This document shows, piece by piece, positions 11,507 to 21,988 of a DNA stretch of 64,000 bases. Under the pieces are notes generated by a model. That model saw only the letters and a list, made by a program, of their open reading frames with translations. It had not been told where the DNA came from and ran no database searches. This DNA is from Brachionus rotundiformis (taxonomy: Eukaryota; Rotifera; Eurotatoria; Ploima; Brachionidae), in assembly GCA_016802295.1 (NCBI GenBank), contig JAESIW010000157.1, positions 677,951-741,950 of the forward strand, read 5' to 3'. Position 1 is the first letter of the stretch; each line of letters starts with the position of its first letter. Both the position numbers and the translations under genes were made by a program.

Positions 11507-14500
11507 TCAGATTCTGACATCTTCTGCTTCTTTGATTGATAAACCATGGATCATTTTTACCTTAATTTGGTCTGATTTTTTCAAAGGTTTCCAATTTTCA
11601 AAGTCAGGTCTGAATAAATTTAGTACAGGCTTTGAAGAAATAATTCAAAAATCAAATTTCATTCTAAAATTAGTATCTTACTTCTTTAGTTATGAATAAA
11701 TTTCTTATTATCAACCATAGGGCCCAAATGAGTGTACCTGACAAAGTGGAAAAAGACATCAATTGACCAAGTATGTGTGCCCAACGAGGAAACACATAAG
11801 TCCCAGATTCTAATGGTTTCGTGTTTATAAAAGCCATTACAGTTAAAACCTTATGATGAATTTTAGAACATTTGACTATTCAAAAAGTTTTAAATCTTAC
11901 AATTAAATAAACAGGACAAATAAAAAACCAAGAGACGTACCAAGCGTAAAATAATTTACTATTAGTAATTTTTTCGCCAATCATCAAAGATAAGTCTTTC
12001 TTAAAATTATTCAAACCTGAAAATAAGAGATACAAATTAAAACTGTTACTAAATAACTAATTTTAATTTTTAATACCATAGAACCATGCGATAGAAATCG
12101 CCTCAAGAGCTCCTATTAAAAAAACCGCCCAGTTTCCAGCATAGTAATCAACAAATTCTTTAAAAAATCAAGTTAAACATTAATATGTGTTAATTTGATT
12201 TCAAAACTAAACATTACCTATCCAATAAGTTCCAGATTGGAGGGTAAAGTTGATGCTGGCAATAAATTGAACAATACATATTATTGTAATTGCCAAAATT
12301 TTGTACAAACCTCTAGTTCTTAAAATTGGAAAAAAATCCAAAATACTCGTAATTGTTATTTCTACACTGGTCATCTATTAAGCAGATTAAAAATAATACA
12401 AATTTTCTAAATGACTAACCATAGTGTCAAGTCCAAGAAGAAGCATCATAAAAAAAAATAAGATAGCCCATAAAGGAGCTGGTGGAATTGTGGTCACTTA
12501 GAAAAAGTTATTTTAATTTAGATTAAAAATTAAACTTTATTTTTATACCAGCATATGGATAAACAATGAAGGCAAGCCCTTGTCCTTTATAAACAATTAA
12601 GCTTAATAAGTTTTCTTAGAATTGATTTTTGAAAATGTTACCTTGTTGGACAACTTGGTTAATAGGCTGACCGGTTACATGAGATAAATATCCCATATAA
12701 CTAAATATAATAAATCCAGCAAAAACTGAAGTTACACAGTTGCTTAAGGATACAACAATCGCATCTCTCATTATATTTGTTTGAAATTTGTTGTAAGATG
12801 CGAGTGATGTTAGACCACCATATGCAATACTTTAGAGAACTTTATTAAATCAGACAAAAATATGATAAAAAATACCTTAAGGAAAAGAATATTTGTGCTT
12901 AAATAATAAATATAAAATATCTATAAAATTTTCAAAAAAATTAACTAAATAATACATGCTGCATCTGTCCAGACTTTAATGTCGGATAGCTTAGAGAAAT
13001 CTGGTTTAATGTAAAATTCTATGCCAAGCGAAGCACCTGGTAAAATCCATCCTCTAATGCCAAGAATAACCAAGACAACATATGGAAACAAAGCAGTAAA
13101 ATAAACAATTTTGCCCGAGACCTAGTCGAAAAATAACTTAATCCTTAGAAAATAAAAATTAAAAGTAAAATACACCAATTCCTTTGACAACCATGCACCA
13201 AGATATAATCCAAGCTGCTATTAAAGCCACAACCAACTGCCATACAATAACACCAGATTCTTCTATACCAGAACTTTTCTTTAATATAACATTACTTTTT
13301 TATTTAAAAATTTAATAAAAATTTTAAGATATTTATTTCTTCATTTATTTAAAATACTTCCAATAGTCTTGAGATGGGAATGTAGGGTTCCACCATCCTA
13401 TCAAATCAAGATTGCTCTGGTTAGAGCTACAATTGGCTATTGAACCTGACAAAGTTGAAATATTAAAACATTTTCCATTGTCACATCTCAAAGTCCTGTT
13501 AAAATCGTCACATAGATCAAAGCGGAAATATTCCGGATTATAATCATCAACGCAGTCTTTTTTAGACTAAGCTGCAATTTTTCATATATTTGTATCAAAA
13601 ATTTACTTGAACTTGACCATAAAGGATTGCACTGTTGCCAAGGAAGCTTAGATGTAAATGAAATAACTAAATAATAGAGCGAATAAGCAATAATCATGTT
13701 ATAATATAGATTAGCGTAAAAGTTGACTATATTCATTGAAAGACCAATTCCTCGAAAAATTGGTACCATTTTCCAACTTGTTAGAGGACCTTTACAATAT
13801 GTAGATTAAAATCAGCTGAAAAATATGACAATTTAATTACCATTCGATGTAAACTGACCTTTTTAAAAAGATATTAAAAAATTTTTTAAAAATTAAAATT
13901 GCTATTGCAGATCACTTACCAACTCCAAGCTCTAAAAATACAAGTGGAATACCGACTAAAAACATGAAAATAAAATACGGTATAAAAAACACACCTCCAC
14001 CATTTCGATAACATAAATAAGGAAATCTTAAAAAATTGGATATTGAATTTTTTCTTATTTAATTAAATGGAGATGTATGCAGAAAATTTAAAATTAATCG
14101 CCATACCAAATCGAATGTACCAAAGAAAGAAATATCTGTGTGCGGTTTTAAGAAGAAAAAGTATGATAATTCCCTAAGAAATTTTCCTGACCAATTTAAG
14201 AAACGATTTTGCAGCAGCTGTGAGTGTGAGACACGCTTTTTAGTCAAAAAGAGTAGTTCCATACGAGAATAGTCTACTTGTGAGTGTGGTAAAATCCAAA
14301 CGAACTCATATCCGTCATAGAGACAGCTGCTACAGCACCACACTGCCGCACTCCAGTGATGGGTTTAGATATTCTACTTGTAAGGATGTCGCAACAAAAA
14401 CTCCTACTTTACTAAAAATGTACCTCCAAACATTTCCGAGTCCAACTAGTAAAAAAATTAACCTAATAAAGTCCAATAGTTAGATAAAATTAAATTACCA

Positions 14501-14604
14501 GCGTATCCCAAGGCTGATAGGACAAAATCAAATTTTCCATTCCAAGTTTCACGTTTTACATTCTCAATTTCTCCATTTTCTTTTTCAGGGCTATCAGAGC
14601 TCAT
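11507..14604 (-). CDS. SLC6 family Na+/Cl- dependent transporter
   Basis: Seventeen exons on the minus strand, all phases consistent, 622 aa: 14604-14499, 14445-14424, 14026-13920, 13858-13841, 13789-13607, 13556-13358, 13273-13174, 13121-12956, 12897-12876, 12829-12642, 12584-12549, 12496-12420, 12374-12218, 12157-12077, 12016-11901, 11849-11682, 11629-11507. The start is fixed by a short acidic N-terminus before RETWNGKFDF. TM1 reads [21 protein letters not shown] (split motif), with Gly at the position that is Asp in monoamine transporters, so an amino-acid/GABA/glycine-type substrate is likelier. Other hallmarks: SWKMVPIFRGIGLS, the EL2 cysteine pair (PWQQC / NCVDD) with N-glycosylation sites, SGKIVYFTALFPYVV, DAASQIFFSL, AYGGLTSLASYNKF, TSVFAGF and GLDTM. 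The chain is full length for the family with 12 TMs expected. Substrate cannot be called from sequence alone. Confidence 0.93.
14045..14400 (+). mobile_element. Transposon-like insert in SLC6 intron 2
   Basis: SLC6 intron 2 (14027-14423) is about 400 nt, far longer than its neighbours, and its interior is visibly richer in G+C. It contains a block with coding character, LRNDFAAAVSVRHAF, that matches VRNDFGAAVSARNAF encoded on the minus strand near 29965-30055, and both copies continue into a related GTGATGGG-containing tail. Neither copy is an open reading frame throughout. The family is unknown to me; a decayed transposon fragment is the simplest explanation. Confidence 0.5.
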
Positions 14605-16299
14605 TTTTTTTTATTGTTTTGAAATTTAACCTTTTGAATTTTTGGGATCTATTTTAAATTAGTAATTTTTAACAAAACCAGAATTTACCTAAGATATATT
14701 TTTAAAAAATAAATTTAAAAAAATATGTATTCTATATTTATTTTATCTTAGTTTAAGTTCAAATTAAAAATTATTATTTTTTTGTTTAAATGATTTTCAA
14801 GTTATTCATAAAAAGTATATGGATTAGGATGTTATTTAAAGTGAAAACCTAGATTAAAAAAGTTATTTCGGGTTAAACGAATAGTTTATCAAATAACACC
14901 TGTATGAAGAAGCTTCTACCTTAAAATTTTAGAGTCTTTTTTCAAATATCAAGCACAAAAGAATGAAAATTAGTAAAAATTAGTAAAAATTTAAAATTGA
15001 AATCATTAATTTTCTCATGAAAAATTTAAAATCTTTCAGCTAAAATGAATATTTATTTATCTAAATACAAGTTAAAATTGATATTTTTCAAAATTAAATT
15101 TTGTTTAATTAGGAATTATACTTTTTTAAATATCAGTGCGTTTTTCATATTGTTTAAAAAAATAAGATCTGTGATACTTATTATTTAATTGAAAGAATAT
15201 TAAAAATTATTTTAAATTAGCTTTTTCTTAAAGATGTCAAATTCAATAAAAATTTTAAATTAAACAAGTTTTCCGAATTAAATCAGTTTAAATTAATTTT
15301 ATATGTTGTTATTTTTTTACTCAATTTAAGTTTAATAGTTGTATTAGTAACTGCGGTATAGTGGTCTATGCCAGCGCAAATTTTCGGTTAGACCTTAAGG
15401 CTAATTCAGTCTTTATAAATTCAGTTTGATTCAGTTTGGATATTTTCCAATCAATTTAAGCTTTTAAACTATTGACTGTCTTTGCTGATATTGCTCCTTG
15501 TGGTAGTTTGTTCTATGTTGTCACAATTCACAAGTTTAGATAATTCACCTATCTTGGCTTCTGAATCGATGCTTAAAACTCCTAATTAGACTTTAAATAA
15601 ACATTTGATATTCATTAGGAAATATGATTTTGTGAAAATTCAAATGACATGATCTTTAAATTTCCATCAGAGCTAATATTTTGTTATAAGCACAGATCAA
15701 AAATATTGAATTTTCAAATGATGAAAAACTCATGATGAATATGAATTGGGAAGAATTGGTGATTTATTGATTTGTTTTTGCAGAAGAAAAATATCAATAT
15801 GATTTAATTTGAATTAAGTTGGGAATTTTTACAATTAAAAAAGTTAATGTATTATTTATTTATTATTTATTAAAAAAAAGAATTAAAAAATAAATGTAAA
15901 TTGAGCGGAAATTTATTTATACAACAAACCAAACTTAAAGGAATATAAAATCAGTCATTTTAATCAATATTTTTGATTTTTTAAACAGTATTCCTAACGA
16001 GATCTGTGCCACACGTGTTAATATTTAGTGCGATTCACTTCTTTAAAAAATTATTTACTTTTCGCAATCATTGCGACCAAAGTTTGGTCAGTATCGTTAG
16101 GACAAATAAAATTAATTATAGTGACTTAATCTATAATTTATATTATTTTTGCAGATAAAAATTAATTTTAAGTTTAAATTTTCATTTTAATAATATAAAA
16201 ACTAACATATTAAATTTATAATTTGTAATGTTCAATTAAAAAAAAAAATTTTCACATTTGTTGATTAAATTTATAAACCTAGTTATAATTTTATCAGCA
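14605..16299. other. Intergenic with one LINE relic
   Basis: Upstream region of the SLC6 gene. Apart from the LINE relic at 15340-15545 and the palindromes at 16063-16089 I see no genes or RNAs. Confidence 0.5.
15340..15545 (-). mobile_element. Decayed LINE 3' end (non-LTR retrotransposon)
   Basis: On the minus strand the sequence reads KLPQGAISAKTVNSLKA, then a stop, then IDWKISKLN. This matches the C-terminal signature of many CR1/Jockey-like ORF2 proteins (W-N-x-LP-x-x-x-V-x-A-x-S-V-N-x-F-K-x-x-L-D). It is clearly non-functional and 5' truncated. A better-preserved relative lies at 52385-52485. Confidence 0.6.
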
Positions 16300-16455
16300 G
16301 AATGAAATTAAATTATCTTTAAATTGCTAACTTGTCCAACCTCCGGATATCACCTGTCGACCATTCACTAAGGCTTCGTCAGATGGCATTAGGAGAAGAA
16401 TGGCCAAGAAATATCAAGACAGATAATTATTATATATCCGGATATAAGGAGGTTT

Positions 16456-16680
16456 TTGGATTATCTGGAAAAAAGTGAACACAATGAATTGGAGGTCCAC
16501 AAGATTATGGCTCAGCTAGAAGACTTTGAGTCAGAAGAGGATGTTGAGGAAATTACTCCTTCGCAAAATCCGGAGGAGTATGAGTACGACATCCCATCCT
16601 TCAATTTAATGACAGGCGGCACTGTCGTATTTAGGAGTATCCTCTTTTACGAACTGCGTTCCGGGCCAAATATGGTATGA
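16456..16680 (+). CDS. Acidic ORF converging on the Rep-like ORF
   Basis: Open frame of 74 codons rich in Glu/Asp (about one third acidic over its first 50 residues). Its first codon in the open frame is TTG at 16456, so the true start is uncertain; the first internal ATG is at 16507. It overlaps the 3' end of the minus-strand Rep-like ORF by 75 nt. Function unknown; it might also be only the antisense of a longer original Rep-like gene, although the acidic run lies outside that overlap. Confidence 0.25.
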   Translation: MDYLEKSEHNELEVHKIMAQLEDFESEEDVEEITPSQNPEEYEYDIPSFNLMTGGTVVFRSILFYELRSGPNMV

Positions 16681-17226
16681 CCCGAACGAGTCCGCGAGGA
16701 TCTCAGATGTCGTCGATTTATAAGTTGACGCTTTGCCGGCTAGGAACAACGCTGTTCCTGTCTCAACGCCGTGAGACCCCATTTTCGTCCTTAGTTCTCT
16801 CAGAAACTTCAAGTAATGCTTGAACGGCTCAATCGTTTTGAATTCCGATTTTGGCAAAGGAAGAGTACGGTCTTCCTCTTGCCTTTGTCGTTCGAGGGAC
16901 ATAAATCCCTCGTAATCTTTTTTTGATAGCCTTAGGTTGATACAGTCCCTCTTCCAGGAGTATTGTCGAGGGTATTCCTCTCGGAATTCCCTCATCTCCT
17001 CGGGATTGTGTTTTGGCTTGGTTTTCATATTTTTTACTCTACGTACGAGAGTCGTGGAACGATTTCCTTGGTATTGAAGTCTGTCGTCATCTACAATGAC
17101 GGTTTTACGACGTAAATATTGCATGGTATTGTTAAAATGGGCTTCGTCCTTTATTTCCTTAAAGTGAATTCCCATAAATGCACTTTTGGCATTAGGATTC
17201 ATTATTCCTGCGGACATATCGCGCAT
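16606..17226 (-). CDS. Truncated Rep/SF3-helicase-like protein of the inserted island
   Basis: Minus-strand ORF of 206 codons. The N-terminal ~130 residues are rich in Arg, Lys and Glu and show no recognised nuclease motifs. The C-terminal part has LFLAGKASTYKSTTSEIL, a Walker-A-like loop (G-x4-x-K-S/T, with Tyr in place of the usual second Gly), followed by an aromatic W-x-G segment and a YDSAA run. That order resembles the superfamily 3 helicase module of Rep proteins from CRESS-DNA replicons, in which Walker A is followed by a hydrophobic W/Y-G stretch and then Walker B. The frame stops just where Walker B would be expected, so it is probably cut off at 16605. The match is by pattern only; another P-loop family is possible. 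Confidence 0.35.
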   Translation of the reverse strand: MRDMSAGIMNPNAKSAFMGIHFKEIKDEAHFNNTMQYLRRKTVIVDDDRLQYQGNRSTTLVRRVKNMKTKPKHNPEEMREFREEYPRQYSWKRDCINLRLSKKDYEGFMSLERQRQEEDRTLPLPKSEFKTIEPFKHYLKFLRELRTKMGSHGVETGTALFLAGKASTYKSTTSEILADSFGSYHIWPGTQFVKEDTPKYDSAACH

Positions 17227-17231
17227 AATTC

Positions 17232-17480
17232 TTAAAAAGATAAAATTAATTTAGTCAAATTTTTTGCTTGGATCGTTGGATCAAAGTCGGTGTTTGTCAA
17301 GTCTTCGGGATAATTTGATGGCTGAAGATCACAAAAATTATTGGATGTAGTATTTTGATCCAACCTCTCATTAAAATCTGGCCATAAAAGATTAAATGCC
17401 TGTAACATTTTTTCTTTTTTAATTTTCCTTTGATAGAAAGCGGTGCTTTTGGGGATTTTCTTTCTGCTTAAATCTGACAT
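17232..17480 (-). CDS. Short basic ORF upstream of the Rep-like ORF
   Basis: Eighty-two codons, Lys/Arg-rich at the start (RKKIPKSTAFYQRKIKKEK), ending 5 nt before the ATG of the Rep-like ORF on the same strand. The basic Arg-Lys-rich start resembles DNA-binding N-termini of transposon proteins, but I recognise no family. Composition groups it with the island rather than with host genes. No good splice donor links the two ORFs. Confidence 0.35.
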   Translation of the reverse strand: MSDLSRKKIPKSTAFYQRKIKKEKMLQAFNLLWPDFNERLDQNTTSNNFCDLQPSNYPEDLTNTDFDPTIQAKNLTKLILSF

Positions 17481-18213
17481 AATCTAATATAATCTAATCA
17501 ATTTTGAATAAATTAATAGAATAATGTAATAGTAAATTACTAAATATAAAAAATAAAGTTTAAAAACTTTATTAGTGATTATAAAAATTTAAAATAAAGA
17601 TTTAAAATTTATGTTAGAAATCATAATTATTATCATTTACATATTTATTATATTTTAAATTAATTGTATAAACTAAAAATTAAAAAATCCATAAAATTTC
17701 AACAACAAATATGGAAAATTCTTTGAATTTTTATAGATCTATATAAAATCAACAATCGATCTGAAAGAATTAGTTTACTGGGGACTGGGGCGGTTTATGT
17801 AGTCTCCTGAACTAAATAAGCAACCAAGTTTAAAAGTCCGAAGCCCTTCATTTTTCGTTAAATTCTTAAATAAAAACGACTAACCAAAAAAGCCACCGGT
17901 AGAGAACATTAGCTGAAATTTAAAAAGTTGTATTGGACTTTTAGGAAACCATTAGAATTTTGTCTTTTTACAAAATGTTGAAAAAAAAACTGAAAAATTT
18001 AATTATAAATTTTAAATATTCTCTTAAATATTAAGATTAAAGTATGACTATAAAATTTGAATTTAAGAATCTTACAATCAAATTGTATATACTTTTAAAT
18101 TTAAAAAAAAATTTTTTTCAAGGGCAATTCTCTTACGACGTTAAGTTTTTTTAACAGTATATTAAAAATTTAATCAATGTAAAAATTTATTTCAGAATTT
18201 AAAGAAAAAGGTT
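17481..18213. other. Intergenic AT-rich spacer
   Basis: Separates the inserted island from the 3' end of the first SLC26 gene. A short inverted repeat (AAAGTTTAAAAACTTT) lies near 17556-17571. No exon found. Confidence 0.4.
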
Positions 18214-21094
18214 TTAAGAATCTAATTTTATTTTATTGGCATGAGTTACAGCGTCATGAATTGTCAGGTGAAATATTTTATTATCAAAGTATCCAGCGCA
18301 TTTTTTGGAAGTTGAAGCTGCACTCTCCATGCATTTAAATCTGTCTATGAATGCATCTTTGGATAAATTGTACAAATTTAAAATAAATAAATAAACAATC
18401 ATTTATTAAATTACCATTACAATCTGCCAAATAAACCATTACCCCTATTTCTTTGAAATCACTGATCAACTTTTTAAATCAAAAAATGTACTATGTACAA
18501 TATCATTTAAATAATGTCATTTATATTACTTGTTTGATAACTTTGACGCCAACAGAATCTACAAATGGAATGGGACAGCAGTCTACTATTAAAAACTTGA
18601 ACTTTGGAAATTTAGATGAAATCTCTAAATTATTTTCAATCATTCCAATTGACACAGAATTATTTTCTTTTTTTCCATTATCAAAAGATTCCAATTCGAA
18701 AGAATGTTTATCAATCATATTTGGTTTTGGTTTTTGTTTGAAAAATTTATTTCTTAGACACGCAGGTAACATCTTAAAGAAAAAACTAAAAGAGAATAAA
18801 CTTATGAAAAAAGTGTACATTTTCAAATTTTGATGGCTGATCTTTTTGCATTAATTTTTTTTGTTTAGCAATCAGTTTATTTTTTGCTTCTATAAAATCT
18901 TGTGGTTTGGTCTTGGTTAGTTTGTAAATAGCTTTTTTAAATTGTATACAATTAGTGGCATGAAGTTCTGCCTGAAATCGAACAATTTTAATTTGATCAA
19001 TTTCTTGTGCCTTTTTAAAGTTAAAGAGATTTAAAATATTTAAACTTTGGAAAAAATTACTTCGCTATAAAGATTTAGATCCTTGTACAACTCTGTACCG
19101 GGAATATTTCCCAAAAGAGTTGAATATGGTCTTAATAAAACAAAAAAATGTTTTATTTTATTAGTGATAAAAAGATAAAAATTACTTTGATGAGCGTACA
19201 AGATGAATTAATATGTAAAAAGCAACACCTATTCCTAAACCAATATCAATGTCGAGTATGATGACAGACAAATAGGTGATTAAAAATTGTAACTTAATAA
19301 ATGATAAGAAAAGAAAGTTTTGTTGAGATAAATTTACAAATTCGATTTTGTTTATCTTCCAATAGAAGGCCAAGTCTTTTATTTTCTTCAAAAGACCTTG
19401 AAGAGCGACCAAAATTATTGAAGCAAGACAAGCTTGTGGCAGGCTTTGGAAAAGAGGAGCAATGAATGCAAGAACAAGAGCCAAAATGATGCACGAAAAA
19501 ATTGAGGATACTTGGCTTTTGCCACCTGCATTATTTTGTACAAGTGAGCGTCCAAGAGAACCAGCACTAACAAAGCAAGAGAAAAACGAAGAGAAAATAT
19601 TTGCAGCACCATATGCAAGAAGTTCTTGGGTTGGATTTATTTTGTATCGATGAGTTTTGGAGAATAGATCACAAAGTGAATAATTAATTGCAAAAGCAAT
19701 TATTGAAATAACCAAACATTGGACTATCATGTCTTTTATCAAGAAAACAGGTGGAAGCTGTGGAGCTGGTATTCTATTTATACAAAAACATGAAAAATAA
19801 ATGAAATAAAAATTGATACTGAAAGCTAACCCAGATTGAATAGATCCAATAATTTGAACATCAAATCTCTGGTTGAACTTGGCCAGGTAAGAAATCAATG
19901 TACCAAAAACAACCTTTTAAAATAATTTAGAGGTCTTTTAATTCATTATACAGAAAAATAAATACGACAAGGAGTTCGGTTGGAAATGGAGCTTTTAATT
20001 ATTCATTTTAGTTGAAATTTAGATTAATAACTTAAAATAAATCTTTACCAATCATTTTGTGAGCAAATCTTTGATTTATGTGAATTTTGATCACAAACAA
20101 AATAGTCACACAGACAAATGAAATTAAAATTGTTGCCAAGTTTGTCTGTGGCAACCTTATAAGCAAATTGTACCATGTCTTTACATTAAGCATTTATTTA
20201 ATTTTCTCTAAAATTGTCAGAAGTAAAAATTTACAATTGGTATTTTGAAAAGACCAGAGTATCTCTTGAGAGGAATTCCGAACAATGATTTAACTTGTGA
20301 GGTTAAAACATGTATTGCACTTCCTTTAAGAATTTTTATTAAGCATACTCCAATTTTTGTCTTTGATTTTTTGATTTACCTGACAAAAAGCCACCAAGCA
20401 TTGGTTCACTCAAATATGTAGTTATAAATCCAAGCTGAAAGAAGAACATTATTAGATGAATGACACCGACCCAAAATGTACATCCCATGGCTATTAATAT
20501 TCTAGCTTTTTCTCTATCCTCACTGAGAAAATTTGACGGATCAATGTTGTCCAAACTCGCATTTGTTGAATTGTTTATCTCAGGCGGAGCATATTTATTC
20601 TCTAAATCAGTTATCAATGTTCCAGCCATCAGAGAAGTAATGGCCAAAGTTCCGATTGAAATTTGTCGTGAAGTTCCAAAAATCCAATAGATCAAAGAGG
20701 GAAAAAATGATGTATACAAACCATAGACTGGTGGAAGAGTTGCCAATAGAGAAAATCCCATACCTTGAGGTATGTGCATTATACCAACAGTTATACCTGC
20801 GAACAAATCAGCCATTAATGACTCTCGTATATTGTATTCCTTAAGCCAAACGATAGCTGGTAACCTATTAAAAACATTCTTTCGCACACATTCTTTACCA
20901 GGCATACAACTTTTGACAACAATATCACGAATAAAATACCAAAGGCTGAATCCTTCGAATGCATTAATTTTGTATTCTTGCTCAAATTTAGCTTGATTGT
21001 ACGCAGGACGATCTATGCTTACTTCAACTTCCAAACTTGGATCTACCTCATAGGCTTTTTCCTTCTTTTCTTCCTTCTTTTTTTTCCAAAACAT
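18214..21094 (-). CDS. SLC26 anion transporter, copy A
   Basis: Twelve exons, 762 aa: 21094-20380, 20323-20235, 20178-20049, 19991-19966, 19913-19831, 19773-19338, 19292-19186, 19130-19061, 19010-18819, 18772-18530, 18469-18415, 18356-18214. Exon 1 starts at the ATG 21094; the codon before it that opens the frame is TTG. Domains: cytosolic N-terminus with RPAYNQAKF, the SulP transport core (GIMHIPQGMGF, PPVYGLYTSFFPSLIYWIFGTSR split, GSAIHVLTSQ, PFPTELLV, NAGGKSQ) and a C-terminal STAS domain (FLIVDCCPIPFVDSVGVK, GVMVYLADCN, TIHDAVTHA). SLC26 proteins exchange chloride, bicarbonate, sulfate or oxalate at the plasma membrane. In the TM10 motif the residue equivalent to prestin Ser398 is Gly (SLGRSLVQ) while the following Arg is kept. 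Tandem with copy B, same strand, 0.9 kb apart. Confidence 0.92.
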
Positions 21095-21988
21095 TTTCAA
21101 GAATTTTTATTATCTGAAAAGAGTTTTTCTTCTTAATTATTAATTTCAAAGATAATTTTATTTTTTCAACTCTCTTTAAATTATTGTTTAATATTTTTTT
21201 AAGAAAATTGATAGTCTTTTGTTTAAAATAAGATTTATAGTTGTATTTATTTAAATGGCTTAGAATTCATTTGTCATTCTTAGAAAGTATTTTTTATATT
21301 TATTTCTTTTTTAACAATATTAAATCTTGATATTCTTAAAAAAACCATCAAATTTTATTAAATTTTATTTTGCCTACTCGTAACGAATTATTCATTTTTG
21401 GTGTACTGTCACCGTTTAATTTTCGCAGACATTCTGTTGTTTTTTTGTAATTTTAAGTTACTTATTTTTTCTACTTTGTTTTTAATTGAAAATTCTTTTA
21501 TTCTTGATAGGTATTATTTCATTGTATTTTTATTTATTTTTCAATCTTTACTTTTGAGTTTTATTTATTTTTCGCTATTTTCCAAAAAATTAGAAAGTAA
21601 TTTTTCAAATAATTTTAAATTAAATTAATCTAATCCTTCAATTTAGAATAAATTGTTAATTTTAATTTTATAGAATAATTTTTTAATCGACCAACAATGT
21701 ATATCATTTAGTTTTATTTTGTCAGAAAAATTATCCATTAATTAAAAAAAAATATTAAGTTTCATTAAAATATTAAAATTTTGTTTGTATTTTAGATTTG
21801 AGATTAAAAAAGAAATTTTATTGAAAAAATTAATTGTTTTATTTTTATTTTAAATTTACACCTTTAAATTTAAATTTGTTTATATTTTATTTTAAAATCA
21901 AATTAAAAAGAGGCTACGAATTGTTACTATAAATTATTTTCAATTTTTATTAAAAAAATTATTTCACGATATCTCTAAAAAATAAAAT
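21095..21988. other. Spacer between tandem SLC26 genes
   Basis: About 0.9 kb of AT-rich sequence, promoter of copy A and 3' flank of copy B. A 76-codon plus-strand frame at 21398 is Phe/Ile/Leu-only low complexity and not credible. Confidence 0.5.

Larger units (their letters stand above)
16383..17480. mobile_element. GC-richer inserted island with converging ORFs
   Basis: Between about 16320 and 17480 composition changes abruptly: codons with G or C at third positions become common, unlike every host gene in the window. The island holds two consecutive minus-strand ORFs (17480-17232 and 17226-16606) and a converging plus-strand acidic ORF (16456-16680). None shows host-type introns. Boundaries are approximate; I see no clear terminal repeats. 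It looks like a recent insertion of a mobile or virus-derived element. Confidence 0.5.

Noticed and set aside
14280..14483. 67-codon plus-strand frame inside the SLC6 gene
   Set aside because: It overlaps the SLC6 microexon in antisense and lies in transposon-like intron sequence.
17226..17480. Splicing of the two island ORFs into one protein
   Set aside because: No GT donor in the needed position; the apparent acceptor is just AT-rich sequence before the second ATG.
21398..21628. 76-codon frame between the SLC26 genes
   Set aside because: Phe/Leu/Ile-only low complexity from T-rich DNA, no conserved features.
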